Assembly (NCBI GenBank): GCA_947561585.1
Contig: CANNZV010000874.1
Span: 1-64,000, forward strand
Source of the DNA: Caprella mutica
Taxonomy: Eukaryota > Arthropoda > Malacostraca > Amphipoda > Caprellidae
DNA length: 64,000 bases
Reading direction: 5' to 3'
Position numbers and translations under genes: made by a program. The notes below the pieces were generated by a model. That model was not told the DNA's origin, searched no databases, and saw only the letters and a list, made by a program, of their open reading frames with translations. Below, piece after piece: positions 24,720-40,400 of this stretch (position 1 is its first letter; the number at the start of each line of letters is the position of its first letter).

Positions 24720-25190
24720 TTAGTAAAATGATACGGAATTAGCGAAATCAGCTAAATACGTCCATCATATTTAATCCGATGCAGACATGGTAAATTCCAC
24801 TGAAAGGGCCATTAACTTATTAAAAATATATAGTGATGACACCTATTGCAACGTTATATATTATTTTGAACACTATTATATAACTCTGAGAATTTGAAAG
24901 AATTACTTCACATATGTTCACATATGTAAGTATTTAATTTACAATGAAAAAAATTGCGTTGAAGAACTCTTGTGTCACCCCGAATATATTTCAATTTGTT
25001 AATTTCATAATCTTGTGACTACGATAACCGTATATCTTCATGAACTAGTTGGAATTTATATAATAATTTTAAAAACAAAATTATATTATTTCTCTCAATT
25101 AAGTCTGTCAATAATTAACTGCCAGAAATATAAGAAGAACATACATATAAAATTGTACTTAGTACTACAAATAATAATGCTTTACCCCTC
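24720..25190. other. AT-rich intergenic, no gene seen
   Basis: No supported feature. Confidence 0.5.
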
Positions 25191-25194
25191 TCTT

Positions 25195-25440
25195 TTGCCA
25201 TCCTTATAGTCCAGAGTGAAAGAGGAATAATATTAAGATTTTACTCAATTACACAAAATAGAACCACATTATGTTATGCATAACGTGGCATAGGATAAAT
25301 TCATACATACTTTGTATATAGTCCCTAGGGTGAGAGAGGAATAACATTACAATCTTACTCAAACACTTGTAAGCTGTACTCACACTTATATCAAACAGAA
25401 TCACGTTATTCATAACAAGGTATCGAGAATATAAACACTT
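25195..25440. repeat. local imperfect direct duplication
   Basis: TATAGTCCAGAGTGAAAGAGGAATAA followed by a TTACTCAA stretch (about 25206-25262) is repeated as TATAGTCCCTAGGGTGAGAGAGGAATAA and onward (about 25316-25420). Confidence 0.6.
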
Positions 25441-28400
25441 GAGTATTGTAGAGTAAATGAAGATCTCTTGGCTATCGAAAAACATGTTGATTTTGAAGTA
25501 TTCAAATAGAGAGTACATTATGTTATTCGTTGGTAAATCATGTACTATATAATAAACCAACAAAACTGAAATATCGCTCAATGCCAATGGTTCTAATTCA
25601 TGAACATTATAAGTAGCTATATATTCAGGATTTATACAATTAAATCGGTTAATTCATATACTGATTCAACTCTGCATCAATAATATATAACTAGCATTAC
25701 TTAGTAAATTACTTATAGAAATCATACCCATTGATTAACAAACATCATACCAGTTGAGCTTATCTTCATTCATCAAAATATTCTGCAGCTCATCTTAATT
25801 CCTCAACACTGGAGAGATTATTTATATTCCTATAGTTTTAACAGGTTTTTTTACTCGTTCTGTAAGTAAGAGTGTGTGAACTTCACGAGGCCTGGGAGGC
25901 ATATTAAACCAACATTAAATTACTAATTGTTATGTATAACTTAAAATAAGTTTGAAACATGACTATATGTATGATGATTGATGAATAAACATATCAGTTT
26001 TTATTGAAAGTTTCAGAATTGAAAAAAAAAATTATTCGTTTTTCGAGCCGAGTTATTTTATTCGAAGTTTCACTTCTCCCCGAATTAATTTGAAAAAACG
26101 TTTTATTTTAGAAATTCTTCGGTTATAAGGTTCAAAATGATTTTTTATACTTTAATTTCTAGCATAAAATTTAGTGAACAAAAAAAATTACTTTGGAAAT
26201 AACAATAATTTGGTTCTTTAAACAGTCTACAAAGAACTAGTTTTTATTCAGGTTCACTCTTTAATTTTGTATTCCAATTAGTTTTATGAAATTATGTTAT
26301 TATTAGATTTCACTCTTTTCCAGTGTTTTTTCGGACAGTCCCCTTCATAAGGCATGCCATCAAACTATATGACAGAGGTTTATCGCTTTGTTCTTTAGAT
26401 ATGACACACTGCATGGTATCGTAGTTATTAATCTATTATACAGACGAATAGAGATAAACTGCATGTGCTCAGATCTTAACTATCGTATTCAGACTTTACA
26501 AGCTAACTTCGTAGCAAACTAATGAACCTAGCTTCTCTGTGCGATTAATTCAAACAGTCTCTTTGAAAGCCAATGCAATAGACTACAAATCATACGATGT
26601 AGAACTTGATTACATCTTTAATTAAGATTAGTTAGACCAAAAAACGGTTGATATCTGTGTTGATAGAAATATTCAATATTTATTCCCATTAAAAAAGGTG
26701 GAAAACAATTGAGTTACTTTATAATGTAAAAAAGGATATCCCCCCATATTTCTTGCTATAATCTATTATAGAAAATATAACAAGTTACTATTTATATCAT
26801 CTCCGACGGGAATTAATTAGTTCAATTCCGTGACAATTTGTGATGTATCACACCAACAGCTGAAATATTGCCTGTAACGAAATCTTTTTTTCACAAATAG
26901 AGCTTACAATTCCTATATACAATATATCACTTTTGCAACAAGTAAATTGACAAACTCTATCTACAACGATTGGCAAAAGCTAATAAAACACAATTGGAAC
27001 TTCAATTTGCGAGTGGAAAAATAACAACTGTTTTCCCTCGAAAATTGAAATTGTTGTTCAAGAGAATTGTTGTTCTCTGCCATATTGAGTGTAATGCAAC
27101 ATGACCTTTGGAAGAGAAAATGATTGACGTTAATTGGTATAGCAATTTTTATGCTAAATAGAACTGCATACGCATGGGCAATTTATTCAAATGGTATTAA
27201 TAATAGTTAAGTTATTATTCATGATAACAAAAATTATTATGTGGTTTGTGTAAAATTTAAAGTAGATTATGAATTTTAGAACACAAGTTATGGAGATATG
27301 TTAAATAGATATTCTTATCACCCATGAAATTAACTATGTAACATTAAATGATTTCAATATGTCACTTTGTGTATTAAATGCAATGAGTTAACTAAAGAAA
27401 AGATAAGAATTAAATTTATCTTAATGAGATTCGTCAGTGAAGCTTTCAGGAACAATATTTACACTCTATATAGACTATATGATAAATAAAAAATATACTC
27501 AAACTGTTTTACCTTAATTATTAATGGTTAAAGTTATTTATAAAAATCACCAAACATTTTTCACTATCCTAAAATATTTCTCTAACTAGTAGTATTGTTA
27601 AGTTATTACATTGTAATTTCATTGAATATAAGGCTATAGGGGTTTACAAACATATAAACATCGGTACATTTCATTTTCTAATCCTTAGTGTATTTCCATT
27701 GCAGAAGCATTGAATATTCTTTTTGGCAGATATGATATTTTTTACGTGGTGTTTGGTAGAGAAGTGAGAGGCGTCTCTTAGCCCCCTAAACTGTATTAAT
27801 TTGGATTATGGATTGTCATGTAAAATTTTCCCTCATTCCATTGTTCATACCTTTTCCAACACTACTTGAAGATTTAGTGAATAGCGCTAGGGCTTCGCTT
27901 TCCAACAACGAGGTCTAAAACTTTTGTGATATGTAGGCTCGTAGGCTTCATTTATTATCACCTCTTCATTTTCCTCTTCCATCCGTAAGTGCAACCAGCA
28001 GCGCTTTAGTGCAGCACCTCTTTTCGTCACATTCTTTACTGGTAATTAAACTTTTCTGCATCCACGAGCATTGTCCATGAATGGTGTAGGTGACGTTGTT
28101 CATGGAGCTACATTCTTTCTGATGCTTCGCGTTTTGTCTTGAATTTATGTTATTTTGTCTTGTCTGCGATTGAACCCAGGAGAGTAACTACATCATACAT
28201 AAAAATTATTACAAGGATTTCTTTTACCATTTATTAACTTTACTTAATATTCAAAATCTTTCAAGAAAGAGGATATTGACCAGCTGCTTTCTGGTGTACG
28301 ATTTAAAATGTTTTCTATTTTTAGAACAGACTTCTAATGTTTCTATTAATTTACCTTCTAGTTTTATAATCTCTCATATAAAATTTATTTTGTTTCTTGT

Positions 28401-31400
28401 CATCTCTATATAGAAGTTTTCTTTGCACTAATTTCATTTGGTTCTATATAAAATCTTTCTCCAAGAGCCCCAGTCACTTTAAGCATCCAATCGTCAAAAG
28501 TTTTTTGAAGTTTGAAATTCTCGAGTGAGGTTTTTCTTGAAGCTGTGAAATATTGCCATCTCGTAAATCAAAGTATCAAAAAATGCGGACCATACTCTCA
28601 AAGCAGCAAAATAATGATGATATTGTGAATATCGGTTCCTTTCATATGAATATTGTTTGAGTTTCATATCTTTGTAGATTCACCGTAAAAGTACTGAAGA
28701 TGGGGGGTAGAAATTCTGTCATTATAACATGTTTTATTGAACAGTTTCTGTGATAATACAGTGAACTTCAACAGAATTTATAACTCATTAATTTCGAATT
28801 TTGTGAGTCTTTGAAAAATAATTTCTCAAATTCGTAGTTTTTAATAAGTTATTAGTTATTAAAGTCTATTATAGTAAGGAGAGTTTCACATTTTAGATTA
28901 AATGCCTATACTATTCATGTATTCAGTAAATTCTCATTTTCAATCATTAAACTTATTTCATTACTTTTTTTAAGTAACACCTTCATCATATGAATTATCA
29001 TTTATCGCACTGAAAATCTAAAAATATTCCCCAACACCCACCTGCATAATCAGTTAGTTACCATGCCCATTGCCCAACTCTATGTACAGTGATAGGGAAA
29101 AATTATTACAATCATAGCCCTACATTTGATTAGTAAGTTTCACATTATTTGAAGTTAGAATTACAAGTTTTTTTTTATCCATGTCTCATTGCCACCATTT
29201 CCCCCACAAAATAAATATGCAAAACGGCTATTCTATATTACGACGATATTTAAGTTTTCTAAATGATTGAACAATACCACATTACCTCACACACTTATAT
29301 CTATAGTTCAACCCCCTCTCAATCTTTCCCCTACAATTCATTCACCACTATAATTAGTTTATTATTATTGATCACACACATATAGATATAATGACATACT
29401 GCTGTATAACAAAACCGAATTTAATTGTATTTCATGTAATTCAAGGGTTGAATAAGATTATCTTAATTTCAAAAGATAAATTTATCAATAAGAAAAAATC
29501 CGAAATATATTGAATGAGTTTATTGCATCAAATGAATAATTTGAAGGTGAGGCTGATTTTCTGTGACATTTGAAGATTTATTAAATATTGAAAAATGAGG
29601 GGAATGTGAGTGGGTGGGATTGGTTATATAGAAGGGTGAAAATTTCTTATCTTGACTTTTACTTGTTGAATATGGTTATGAAAAAAGATACTCTGTTTTT
29701 GATGATCATTTTGTTTAATTTATCTTATCCTTTAACCTTCTAAAGAATCAAAGATTTTGAGAAAATATATTATAACTAATAACTGATGCGGTTTTTTTTA
29801 TAAACATATATTAAACTCTGAGAAATGTTATATATATAATCCTCTTTTGCATTATTCTTTGTTACAAAGCGCATTTTATTTTTAAGAACAGGCCTTATAT
29901 TAAATGTACTTACATATAATATATTATTAATGAATGTACGTGAATCTCAGCAGCCCACACCATTACATTTGCAGATTTGCAGAAGGCTTTATTTTACAAG
30001 GCATTTATTTATTTATCATCTTGTGATTCGTATAACTCAAAAAGTATTCAACCAAATTCTCCAGGAACCTGCTGGTAGAATTTTAGGAGCGATCTGGTCA
30101 AAGGTCAAAGTCAAGGTTATTTATAACTCAAAAAGCATTCAACTATATTGAATGAAATTTGGTTGGACGATTGGTCAATGTCCAAGAACCATTTAGTTGA
30201 ATTTTGGAGGCGATCGAATCATAGATCAGGTCAAGGCCATTTATGACTTAATAACTCGAAAGTATTCAACCAATTTGCCTGAAATTTAATTGAACGATTT
30301 GTGAGTTATTCAAAATTCGAACGAATTTCAATCCGATTTTTGAAAGTATAGAACCCCGACAAATTATTTTGAAGTTACGGCTTTGGGTTTTTTTGCATTC
30401 GAATCGCAATTCGATTCTCTACAAAATGCTTGAAGCTGATTTTTGAATTTCGTATTAGTTTTGTCGGAATTCTATACTTTTAAAAAACTGTTCGAAATTC
30501 GTTCGAATTTCGAATAACTCATTTTCTATGAGTCTACTCGAAAAAATGTCATGAACAAAAATGTCTTAGAATTCAATTTTATTAATACGTACAAAGTTTC
30601 ATAAACTTTTTTTCATACGAAATTTTCCATGAAGATTTTTGACACTATTAACTATATATCTAATAATGAAATAAAAAAATCGATAAAATTTCAGATGAAT
30701 TTAATTTTATAAATATATTATCTAACACCCAAGTTTTAAATGTACCAAACTATATTTCAATTTAAATCCGCGACGATAAAAGGTGGAATTATTGAATTTG
30801 ACACGTACTGAAATAAAATGTTTAATTAGTATCGAAATATTTTGATATAAAACGAAAAATTACTAAGCTGAAACTTTCTGTAGTTGTTTAATAATGTCTT
30901 TTGAAACTAATACGAAATAAAGTTTAAATATGATGTGTTACAACTAAATTTTGAAAATAGAGTTAAGCAGGTAAATTGCGGTACATTAACTATCTTCGAC
31001 CTGAAACCACAGACATACGAATAAAAATCATAAATTCAAAACTCACATAAGATATATAAATCATAACACGTACAGAGTTTCTTTTGATATGTAACATCTT
31101 AATATAAATGCGGTTCAGCAGGTCTCTGATTTAAATTGACTCTAAAGAAATAGACATTAAAAACATGCTTGTCATGTTGCTGCTTACTATTAACCTTTTC
31201 AATAATGAAACATAACAAAATATATTTTTGTATCAAATATTAAAATCTGAACTTTAGTGTTTCTGTTGATAGATTCAAAAGGCTAAATTTATCAGTGTTG
31301 CCACAGGTTGGTGTTCCAATACCAGCGTCATAGTCTGTCACTATTAAAATATTTAATGCCAATATGATGGATTATTAATTGTTTAATTTATTTATAATTA

Positions 31401-34400
31401 TCAATTACCTAGACTTAGAAATACATTTTAAAATAAACTGTTTATTTATTCTGTTTATTTGTATATTTTTTTCAAAATGGTGGAATCTTCCGCGGTGGAA
31501 TTTTCCACATCTTGCTTTTAACGCCGGTCGAATCTTCCGCGGTAGAATCTTTCTGGTGGAACTTTCGGCGGGGGAGCTTTCCGCGGTGGAATTTATCGGC
31601 CACGGTAAAATCAAGCAGCTCAGTCAGGAAATCAGCGCCTCTCTTTGACATTTCTTCAACTACTTATTGGAGAATCCTTAAGAAAGACCTTCACATACAG
31701 TTCGATTTTGATATGGCTGTGCATCCAATAATGGAAGCCCATATGGATTAACGACTCAAATTTTGCCGGTGATTCTTGAATCAGCCAGATCCCGAAACCT
31801 TTGTATTGAAAGTTATCTGGACCGGTGAATTTTTTTGTTTGAATCAAGGCCCCCACAGGAAGAATGATGGTACTTGGTCTCTTACTAGTCCCAATGAGAT
31901 TTTCGAATCTAACAATAGAAATGATGAGAAGGTTATTCTCTCTGTTGCTATTGTTAACGGTAAAGTGCCAGTCGTTCATGCCTTCATGGATGAAAATGGA
32001 AGACGCCAGATAGTGAATAGAGACTGCTACCATAAGTTGCTGCAAGAAAATATTTGGCCCGCCTTTCGTTCATATGCTACGAGACAAGGTTTATGGTGGA
32101 TGCAGGACGGTGCTCCTGCCCCTTGCACCACTGCTGCCAAAGAATTCCTGTTGAACAAGTTTGGAAGCAGAGTTATCAGTCGTGGGACACAGATTCATGG
32201 CCAGCGCATTCTCCAGATTTGAATCCTTTGGATTTTTATTATTGGGCCTTAGCTCAAAAAGAAGTGTATTCTGCAAAACCAACTACAGTGGACGAACTTA
32301 TCAATGTTGAGAAGTGATTTTCAGAAGAACATGGCGAGAATGTCCTTCAGAGTGTAGCACTTAATGTTTTGAAGTGGGTGAATCTCTGTGTACAGCAAAA
32401 TGGAGAAGATTAATGAAGAAATTGGAATATTAATTCATCTTCAAGTTATGTGTTATCTTTCCACATAGAAGGAGATATATCAATTGCTTTATACTATATA
32501 TTATCTCTTTAATTTCTTTATTCTTCCTTCCATCTTACCTATATGGCCCAGTCAATGTATAGCAGCGGTAAAATACTATCCTATTTAGAAAATACAAATA
32601 TGCTTCAAGGTATCCGTAAACTAAACTAAACTCTAATCTATTTGATTAAACTAAATCCTTTGCCTTCACCCAGCGTTATTTTTTAGAATGGAACAATTAT
32701 GCCTGCAACTTTTGGCCTCAACTTGTTTATTAGTTTTACGAAAGCGATGAGGTATAAATTATACAGTATACAACTTATTAATCATTACCTATAGTTATGT
32801 TTAATTATCGAGCATAAACAAATCGGAATATTGCCGCTGTTACGAAAGATGACCTCAAAATAATTACCACCGATAAATAAATATCACATGTTTTCCAATA
32901 AGTGGTTTTCTCAGCGAAGCAATTTTTTTAAAATGCATACATTTTACAGGGGATGAACAGAAGAATGGAAATATTTTGCAGCTTTTCTGTCGAATCCAGA
33001 TTTGCTCAAATTCCGACGAACAGTTTTTGTGGAAACTGGGTTCAGAAGGTTTCTTCAGTGATTTTATAGGAGTCGTGGTCTTTCAATTTGCTTTTTAGAT
33101 TTAGAGTACGATGGTTTAAATCAGAAAAGTTCGACTTTCACCCATACCTTTGCTATACTGAGGACATTTTCCTGTCCCTTTTAAAGGGAGTCATTACTTT
33201 GAGTCAATAAATCTTGAAACGCCCAGCTTATTATAATTATTGCTTATAACTATTCGATTTTAATTCTGACGGATTTCTTTAAACAACTTTGACCATGGGT
33301 CTTACACCGCGAACACGTATGCTTCGTAATTAATGAACATTGAAAACAAACTTACCCATTTCTGCACGAATTAATATTTTGTATGATTATTTTAATTTTT
33401 CTAATGTTGGTTTTACATAGTTGAGTAGAAAAATGCATCAGTTTACATTTTAATAGTATTGCTAGAACACGACGTGCCATATATGTACCACTATGACTAG
33501 GCAGATACGAGTACAAAATTTTTAAATTGGCAGATTAATAACAGTAAATGAATTACATTTATCTATTTTTGAATGTACAAGTTCCATTCCACTTTTAGGT
33601 TAGTGTGAATCAAAAATTAACACAAATGCATATTCTTCTCGATATTTTAAAGAAAATTCATACAAATGCTGTAAAATGACATAATCAAAACATAGTGTAA
33701 CCAACAAAATTATTAATTAAAATCCCATTATATTCAAACACATATTACCTCAAATTTCACAATATTTAGAATGCAAGAAAAACAATTTAAGAATATGGAG
33801 ACTTATAAAAGATCCTTATTTACTATGAAATGAGAGATTGCATAACATAGATCACATTTGCGCACTAACGGAAACGTCTCTTTTTGAAATCCATCCACGG
33901 TCCACCTTCTTTTGTTCTCTATAGGATACACGAGGTATATCACACCAATGGTGTGCTAAAGGATACCCGATGTAACACATAAATAGAGTGCAACAAACTA
34001 CACGAGGTACAGAGCTGTGCAAATAAATTTGGACTGTGGAGAAATAATAAAATTATTGGCTAAATAGAAATTGTTTTTACAAAAAAACATGTCAATGGTA
34101 CAAAAAATGGTGTAATTAATAGGAGATATGACCTCTGTTTGCTTTTAAAACAATCTGAACGTGATTTGTCATGGATTTGACCAAAGTTGAATACATTTTA
34201 GCCAGTTCTTCATCATGGTACTACGCCCTAATTACAGCCTTTTAAGTTTTGCCATTGTCGAAAAGTCTTCTTTCTGGTGCCTTCGTTTCATTTTAGCCCA
34301 TAGGTTTTCGATGGGAATGATGTCAGCTAGGAATATTCCTGAGCCAGACTAATATCTGCAGTCCACTTTCTTTAAGAATGTGCGCATTTTTCTTCTTATC

Positions 34401-37400
34401 GTAGGAAGGAAGTGAGTCTCCAAAATACCCTTATATTTAGCACTGTTCGTCTTGACCTCTTCACTAACACTGGTGAGGCCATTTGAAAAAAAAACTTATG
34501 TCTTATTCATAAACCAACGGTACTGTATTTTTATGAGTTGTTAGTTTATATATGTACTTGAACAAATAAGGAGAATTAAATACATAGGTATATAAGACAT
34601 TGGCAACTGAGAGAGCAGAGCTGTGATTTGGTAGAGTGTGTCCCTATCTCAGCTCGCGCATGTGTTTTTACTCCATGAAAACGTGGAATGATGTGTGCTT
34701 AGATGCTAACCAAACTGTATTTCTACGTTGCCACACGTCCCCACAGTACAATTAATTTCCTAATTTACGTGATTTACGCTTATTTACACCGATACGTAAA
34801 CACTTTTTAACTTTTAGATACAAAAATACATTTGGTATTTATGTAGGAACAAGGTCAAGAAAGGCCGATAAATTTAAAGGAATGACATGAAAGATGTAAA
34901 GTAATTTAAAAAGGATGTGCTTAGAAACCAGAAGTCAAACTCATTATGGTTAATGAAGGAATATTTAAGATACTAAAAATAATGAAATATACACTATACT
35001 AGAGAAACCTTTGATATTTGAAATACGAAAAAGTGTACAGAAAAAGATGCTTCGTTGCATTACGATTGCATAAAACATGTTATTCAATTATATTATAATA
35101 GAGTATAATATTTTTTTTTGTATCTCCTATTATTTGAACTATAATGTATGTGTCTGAAAATAATATCTTCAAAATATGTTGAAATTGATATGATTCAGAG
35201 CACTTTGGATTATTCACTTTTTTCTTCACGATCTCTGTCGCCCCTTTAGCTTCAAAACCATACATTTGTTAGCCCTGATAGCTCTCACTGAAATGAAATA
35301 GAATAATCAAATTATTGCTATAGTATTCCAAAGTTTCTGTTCTCCCTCACGATACCAAAAGCTAGACACCTTAATATACAGTATACACATGATATGAATG
35401 GCTTCATCATTTCTATTCAGTAGTAAATGATAGTGAGAGAAGCTTTCTAGTTTGGAAGACGGAATTAGGTGCTGTACAATATATACCTTAATTCAATTAA
35501 ATATGTAAGGCTTTAGCTCAAATTGAAGGGGGTGATCTATGTTACATAGATATATGTTAAATAGCTAAAGACACAGCATATACATATTATATAGAATTGC
35601 ACTGTTGAATGCCTATAGATTATAGAATATTAATGAAATTTATATTTGAATTCCGTAGATTACCTAATTTAGATCAATTTGCTTAAGTCACACGTATTCT
35701 AAAACTTTGAAAAAACTTCGATGAAATTTTTTTGGAGTTAGCATTGATTGAGTTTTGTGAGTTTTCAGTTTGATGGCTGTATTCACTATTTATATCAGGT
35801 ATTTATAAAAATTGACAAGTGTGAAGTGTAAATGATTCAATTACAGCACATTCCTTATTATTGGGAGAATCAAAGAAATATTGCTACAACTAAATAACGC
35901 TATACAGTTTCAAAATTTCATAGCGGTTGGAATGATTAGATATTTCCATATGATCAAATATTTTTATTCGATATTAGAGAGAAAAGTTTTCAATCCTTTG
36001 TTTGGATATCGTATTTCTCTATATATTGACCACAATGTTACTAGAAGCTTCAATTTGTAATGTTTGAAATTCAGCGATGGCTTCGATTAGTGCAAAATAG
36101 ATAAGGGCTTGAAAAGACCTGAGAGGAATTGATGGATCGGACCTAAATTATCCACCAGATATATAAAATATAACGAGGGGAATTGAAGGCCACAACCTTT
36201 AAAGAAGTATTTTCCAATTAGTTTTTTAATCTGTTTCCCATTCTTATCAATACGATCGAGATAACCTATTTATTCTGTAATATCATTCTAAACAATTACG
36301 AGAGCGAAATAGCTTCATGAGTTCACGGCAGCATGCAATATAGTGACAGTAACGAAATTTTTGTTGACTTAAGAAAAAAATTTATTAGTTATGATTAAAA
36401 TATTTCATCGTCATACCTAGCTGTGTAAGATCGAGTTATACAGTCAAAGAAAAGTGTATCCGTAATGATTTTTTAACTGTTTACAAATTTCATGTTTCAA
36501 AAAATAAACTTTACTAATTGTAATGTTTGTAAATACTTTATAATAATTTGTCTGGGTACACGATGATAAATATGTTCAATTTGAAAATAATAGGAAATTA
36601 GAAATGTGTGATTTCAGAATTATTATCATGCGGAAAATCTTTTCTTTGATTGTATACATACGGTAACAAAACATGATATAAGTGTTCACTGACATTATTA
36701 TCTTATGTAATATAATAATTTTCATGTGTTTTCCTATAAATATAGAATGTGGTTAACAAAATTATGAAGAGGAATATAACATTGAAGTCAAGATAATGTT
36801 ATTTCCTCTGAATAATTTTGAATAGGAGGAAATAATTAGCTATCTATAAGTGTGCAGTACAACAAGCTACCGGATACAAAAGACTACTGAATGATGAAAT
36901 CGAATGAGGGATAGCATTATACTAATTAATATTAAAATTGAATGAGGGATTGCATTATACTAATTAATATTGAAAACAAAAAAGATAGGACGCGTACAAA
37001 AGAAAGAGAAAATTATTTTATTATTTAGATTAGTTAGTGGTTGAGTATATCTATTTGATTATAATTTTTATTTTTATCGAAAAAGAGACGAGAACTAATA
37101 TACAGAAATATGTAATTGTCGGACTAATGAGACGTCCCCACCTCGCATGAACCTGTCAGATTTGCTGTTGAACATAAACAGAGTATGTTCCGAGGCGGCT
37201 TGTTGTTGTAAAATTAGATACAGAAGCTGAACAGGTTTTCTGTATTAGATTGCTTGGCAAAATTTCACTGAAATTGAATAAAACGTATAATTTAATATGC
37301 ACAATCAAAAAAATCCATAGAGAATCCACAGATTTGATCAATCCACAAATGGCTCGAAATATCCATAGATTTAGGCCCTAGGGATAATATCCACTAAATG

Positions 37401-40400
37401 GCAACGCTGAGATGGAAGAGGAAAATGGAGAGGTGATAGGAAAGGAGGACTACGAGCCTACCAAACACAAAAGTGTAATTCCTCTTAGTTTGAAATAGTT
37501 TTCCCTAGTGCTATTCTCTAAAACTGAAATTAGCGTTGAAAAAAGAAGAAACATGATAAAAATGAGCGTTATGGAAATCAGTCATTTACTTTTAGTTTAT
37601 GCAGCACCTTTTCTAGTGTTTTTATATCTCAACCCCATTTGTAATAATTTTTTTTACTGTTTTACTAATTTGTCATTTGTCATCATGAGTAGAGATGCAC
37701 CTATAGTACTGTTATCGGAAAAAATATCTGAAAGTATCGGTATTTTTACGAGAATATGGCAATTAGTATGGATCCCAAGAAATAGTTTAAAATTTCTCGA
37801 AATCAATTACATATCCATGTTAGGTACCTAACATACGGTTCTATGAAATTTCGGTAAATGACCGTTATGTAGTTTGCTGTATCCGCTAGTTTGTTGTATC
37901 GCACACTTCATGATTGTTTAAAAACCTGGCAGAGGGGTTCGGGGGGCGACTCGCCCTCCTTATACATCTAATTCATAAGTCTCATTTATACCGAATATTC
38001 CGAGACCGAAATTTCCATGACCGAATTTTCCGTTCAAATCTCATGTTCAATAAATGTTAAAACATGTCAAATAACTAATGTTACGTATCATTTTACAACG
38101 GTTAAAGATGTTATCCGCTTTTAATTAATAAACTACACATTTTAGAGCTCATAATTTCAATTTTTTCTATTATTGTTCTTCAATAACACCATTATAAAAT
38201 GAGACCGAGCTTTCCGAGACCGAAATTTCAAGACCGAATATTTCGAGACCAAAATTTCTGGCGACCCTAACATATGTAGGATCCAATAGCATATATTAAT
38301 AGCACATATATGTCAACCAATATACGATTCTCCAAAAGCTGACTGACTAATAATGAAAGAATAAAGCTTGAATGCTTTTTATAATAAAAGCAAAGACAAA
38401 GAATCATTTTGTTGTACAAAGATTAACAATTACAATGATTTTGTTTCTTTTCAGTAACTTTTATGTAATTTTACAGTTTGTTTTAAATGAGACTTTCGGC
38501 AAATGCTCACTTCGGCGAATTCGTTTTCGAAAAATTTGGGTTAAGGTAAATTGGTATACGAAGAATCCGGTTCGGCGAATTAGTTTTTGGAGAATTTGGT
38601 TTCGGCGAATTCGTTTTCGGTCAATCCGCCGGATACCGTTTTTCTGATCACGGAATTTAATTATCTTCATGATACAAAAATGTATTACACTTGAAATGTT
38701 TATAGAGTGCCTGCGATGCGCTCTTATATAGAAGTATTTTGAGAGAAAATTGCCCCATAGAAAACTATAGGTACAGTTTGAAATACTTTGAATTAATATT
38801 GACATTACTCTCTTAAATTGTGTATTACCATTGCATATATCAGGGGTGGGCAAATGCAGCACTCAGTGCTATTTTGGCACTCAAAACGGCACCACTGCCC
38901 ACCCGGGAAACGTTGCTTTATTTTCTTCCAAAGAAAATTAAAAAATTTTAGCCCTGACTGCTCTATAAATTAAAAGGATATTATAGAAGAGGATGGTCAA
39001 TTAATTGAAGAACAGTATATTTACTTTGATAGTAAATTTTATCCCTTAGTAAGAAATTTTTGTTTATTGTTACAATAGTGCCGGTGTTTAATTTATTTAC
39101 CTCTGTCTCTTTTTATCAAGATCAGTTAAATTTACATCTTTCATACGCTTGTCTTGGGATATTCAAACACTGTGGTAAATATTTATGCAATCATTTTTAA
39201 TTCCCATTTTTAATAAGTTAGGTAAGTAATTTATCCTGTGAATTTATGAGTTACTTATTATTACTTATGCAAGATAGCTTATTTTTGTTTTTATTGTTAT
39301 ATTTTCACATGAAGAAAATTTCTTTATATATCTTTTATTAATTCTTTTTAATGCGAATGATAAATCTACTACCAATATTTATGTGCAAAATATGTACCGT
39401 TGTACATGTTCGTACTTCAATTAAATATACCACCTCATTATATAATTACTCAGTATCCCAGAAATTTAGAAAACGAAAAGAAAATTGGCACCGACATTCC
39501 ATCTTTCGGCACTGAAAAACACGTGTGCCCACCCCTGGCATATATAGTAACCAAAAATAGGAAGTACCATCAGAGAAAAGAGTCTCTGTGACGATTTACT
39601 ATCAGTGAAGTGAATAATTTTGATGATATACACTGCGTCAAGCTGATTCAACAGATCAAAATTTCGTATTACTTTAAAATATCAAAAATCTTTTGTCGAA
39701 TACGCAGACTGACCAATTTTGAAATATTTTCAAGTATTACAACTTTTTCTTCGACTGAGCGTTATTTGATCGACATCATTCAAATTAATTGTTTCTTATT
39801 ATAATTTATAATATTCAATATTCATATATCTAAAATAATGAGTATAAAATATAAAGTTATGATTCCATTCTAAATATTACTTCATTCAACTAAATATTAC
39901 GAAAAACATCAAACAAACAGAAAGATAAATATTTTAAGAAGTGAATTTGAGGCTGAGTAAATATTTAATCTTCATCACAAGTAAATTCACTCTACTTTTG
40001 TTGATCATTTCACACTGTAAGGCTGGCTTCTGTGTTCTTCAGATGTGACTTCTGCGTCTATAAATAATATCTAATATCATTTTCCTTTTCAGATGATGAT
40101 TCTCAGAAATAATAAATCTTAAATCTATAAAATGTGTCAATGTGTTCTCTTTTGAAAATATTATATAAGAGTTAAAAATGAGTGACTTTGAGTTATCAGA
40201 CTGTGAACATTTTGTTTCGAATTTTTCACCACACGATAGCAATTTCATTAACAGTTCATTGGCGCACCAGCAAAACATTACGAATTATGACGATTTGGTG
40301 AAAAAGTTCGTAACCCTTTACTCTGCTTGCCAAGAGGTTTTGGGAAGTAGTGACGGACAGGATGTGGACGAACCGGTACTCTCCTCCTGTTCCGTGGGAT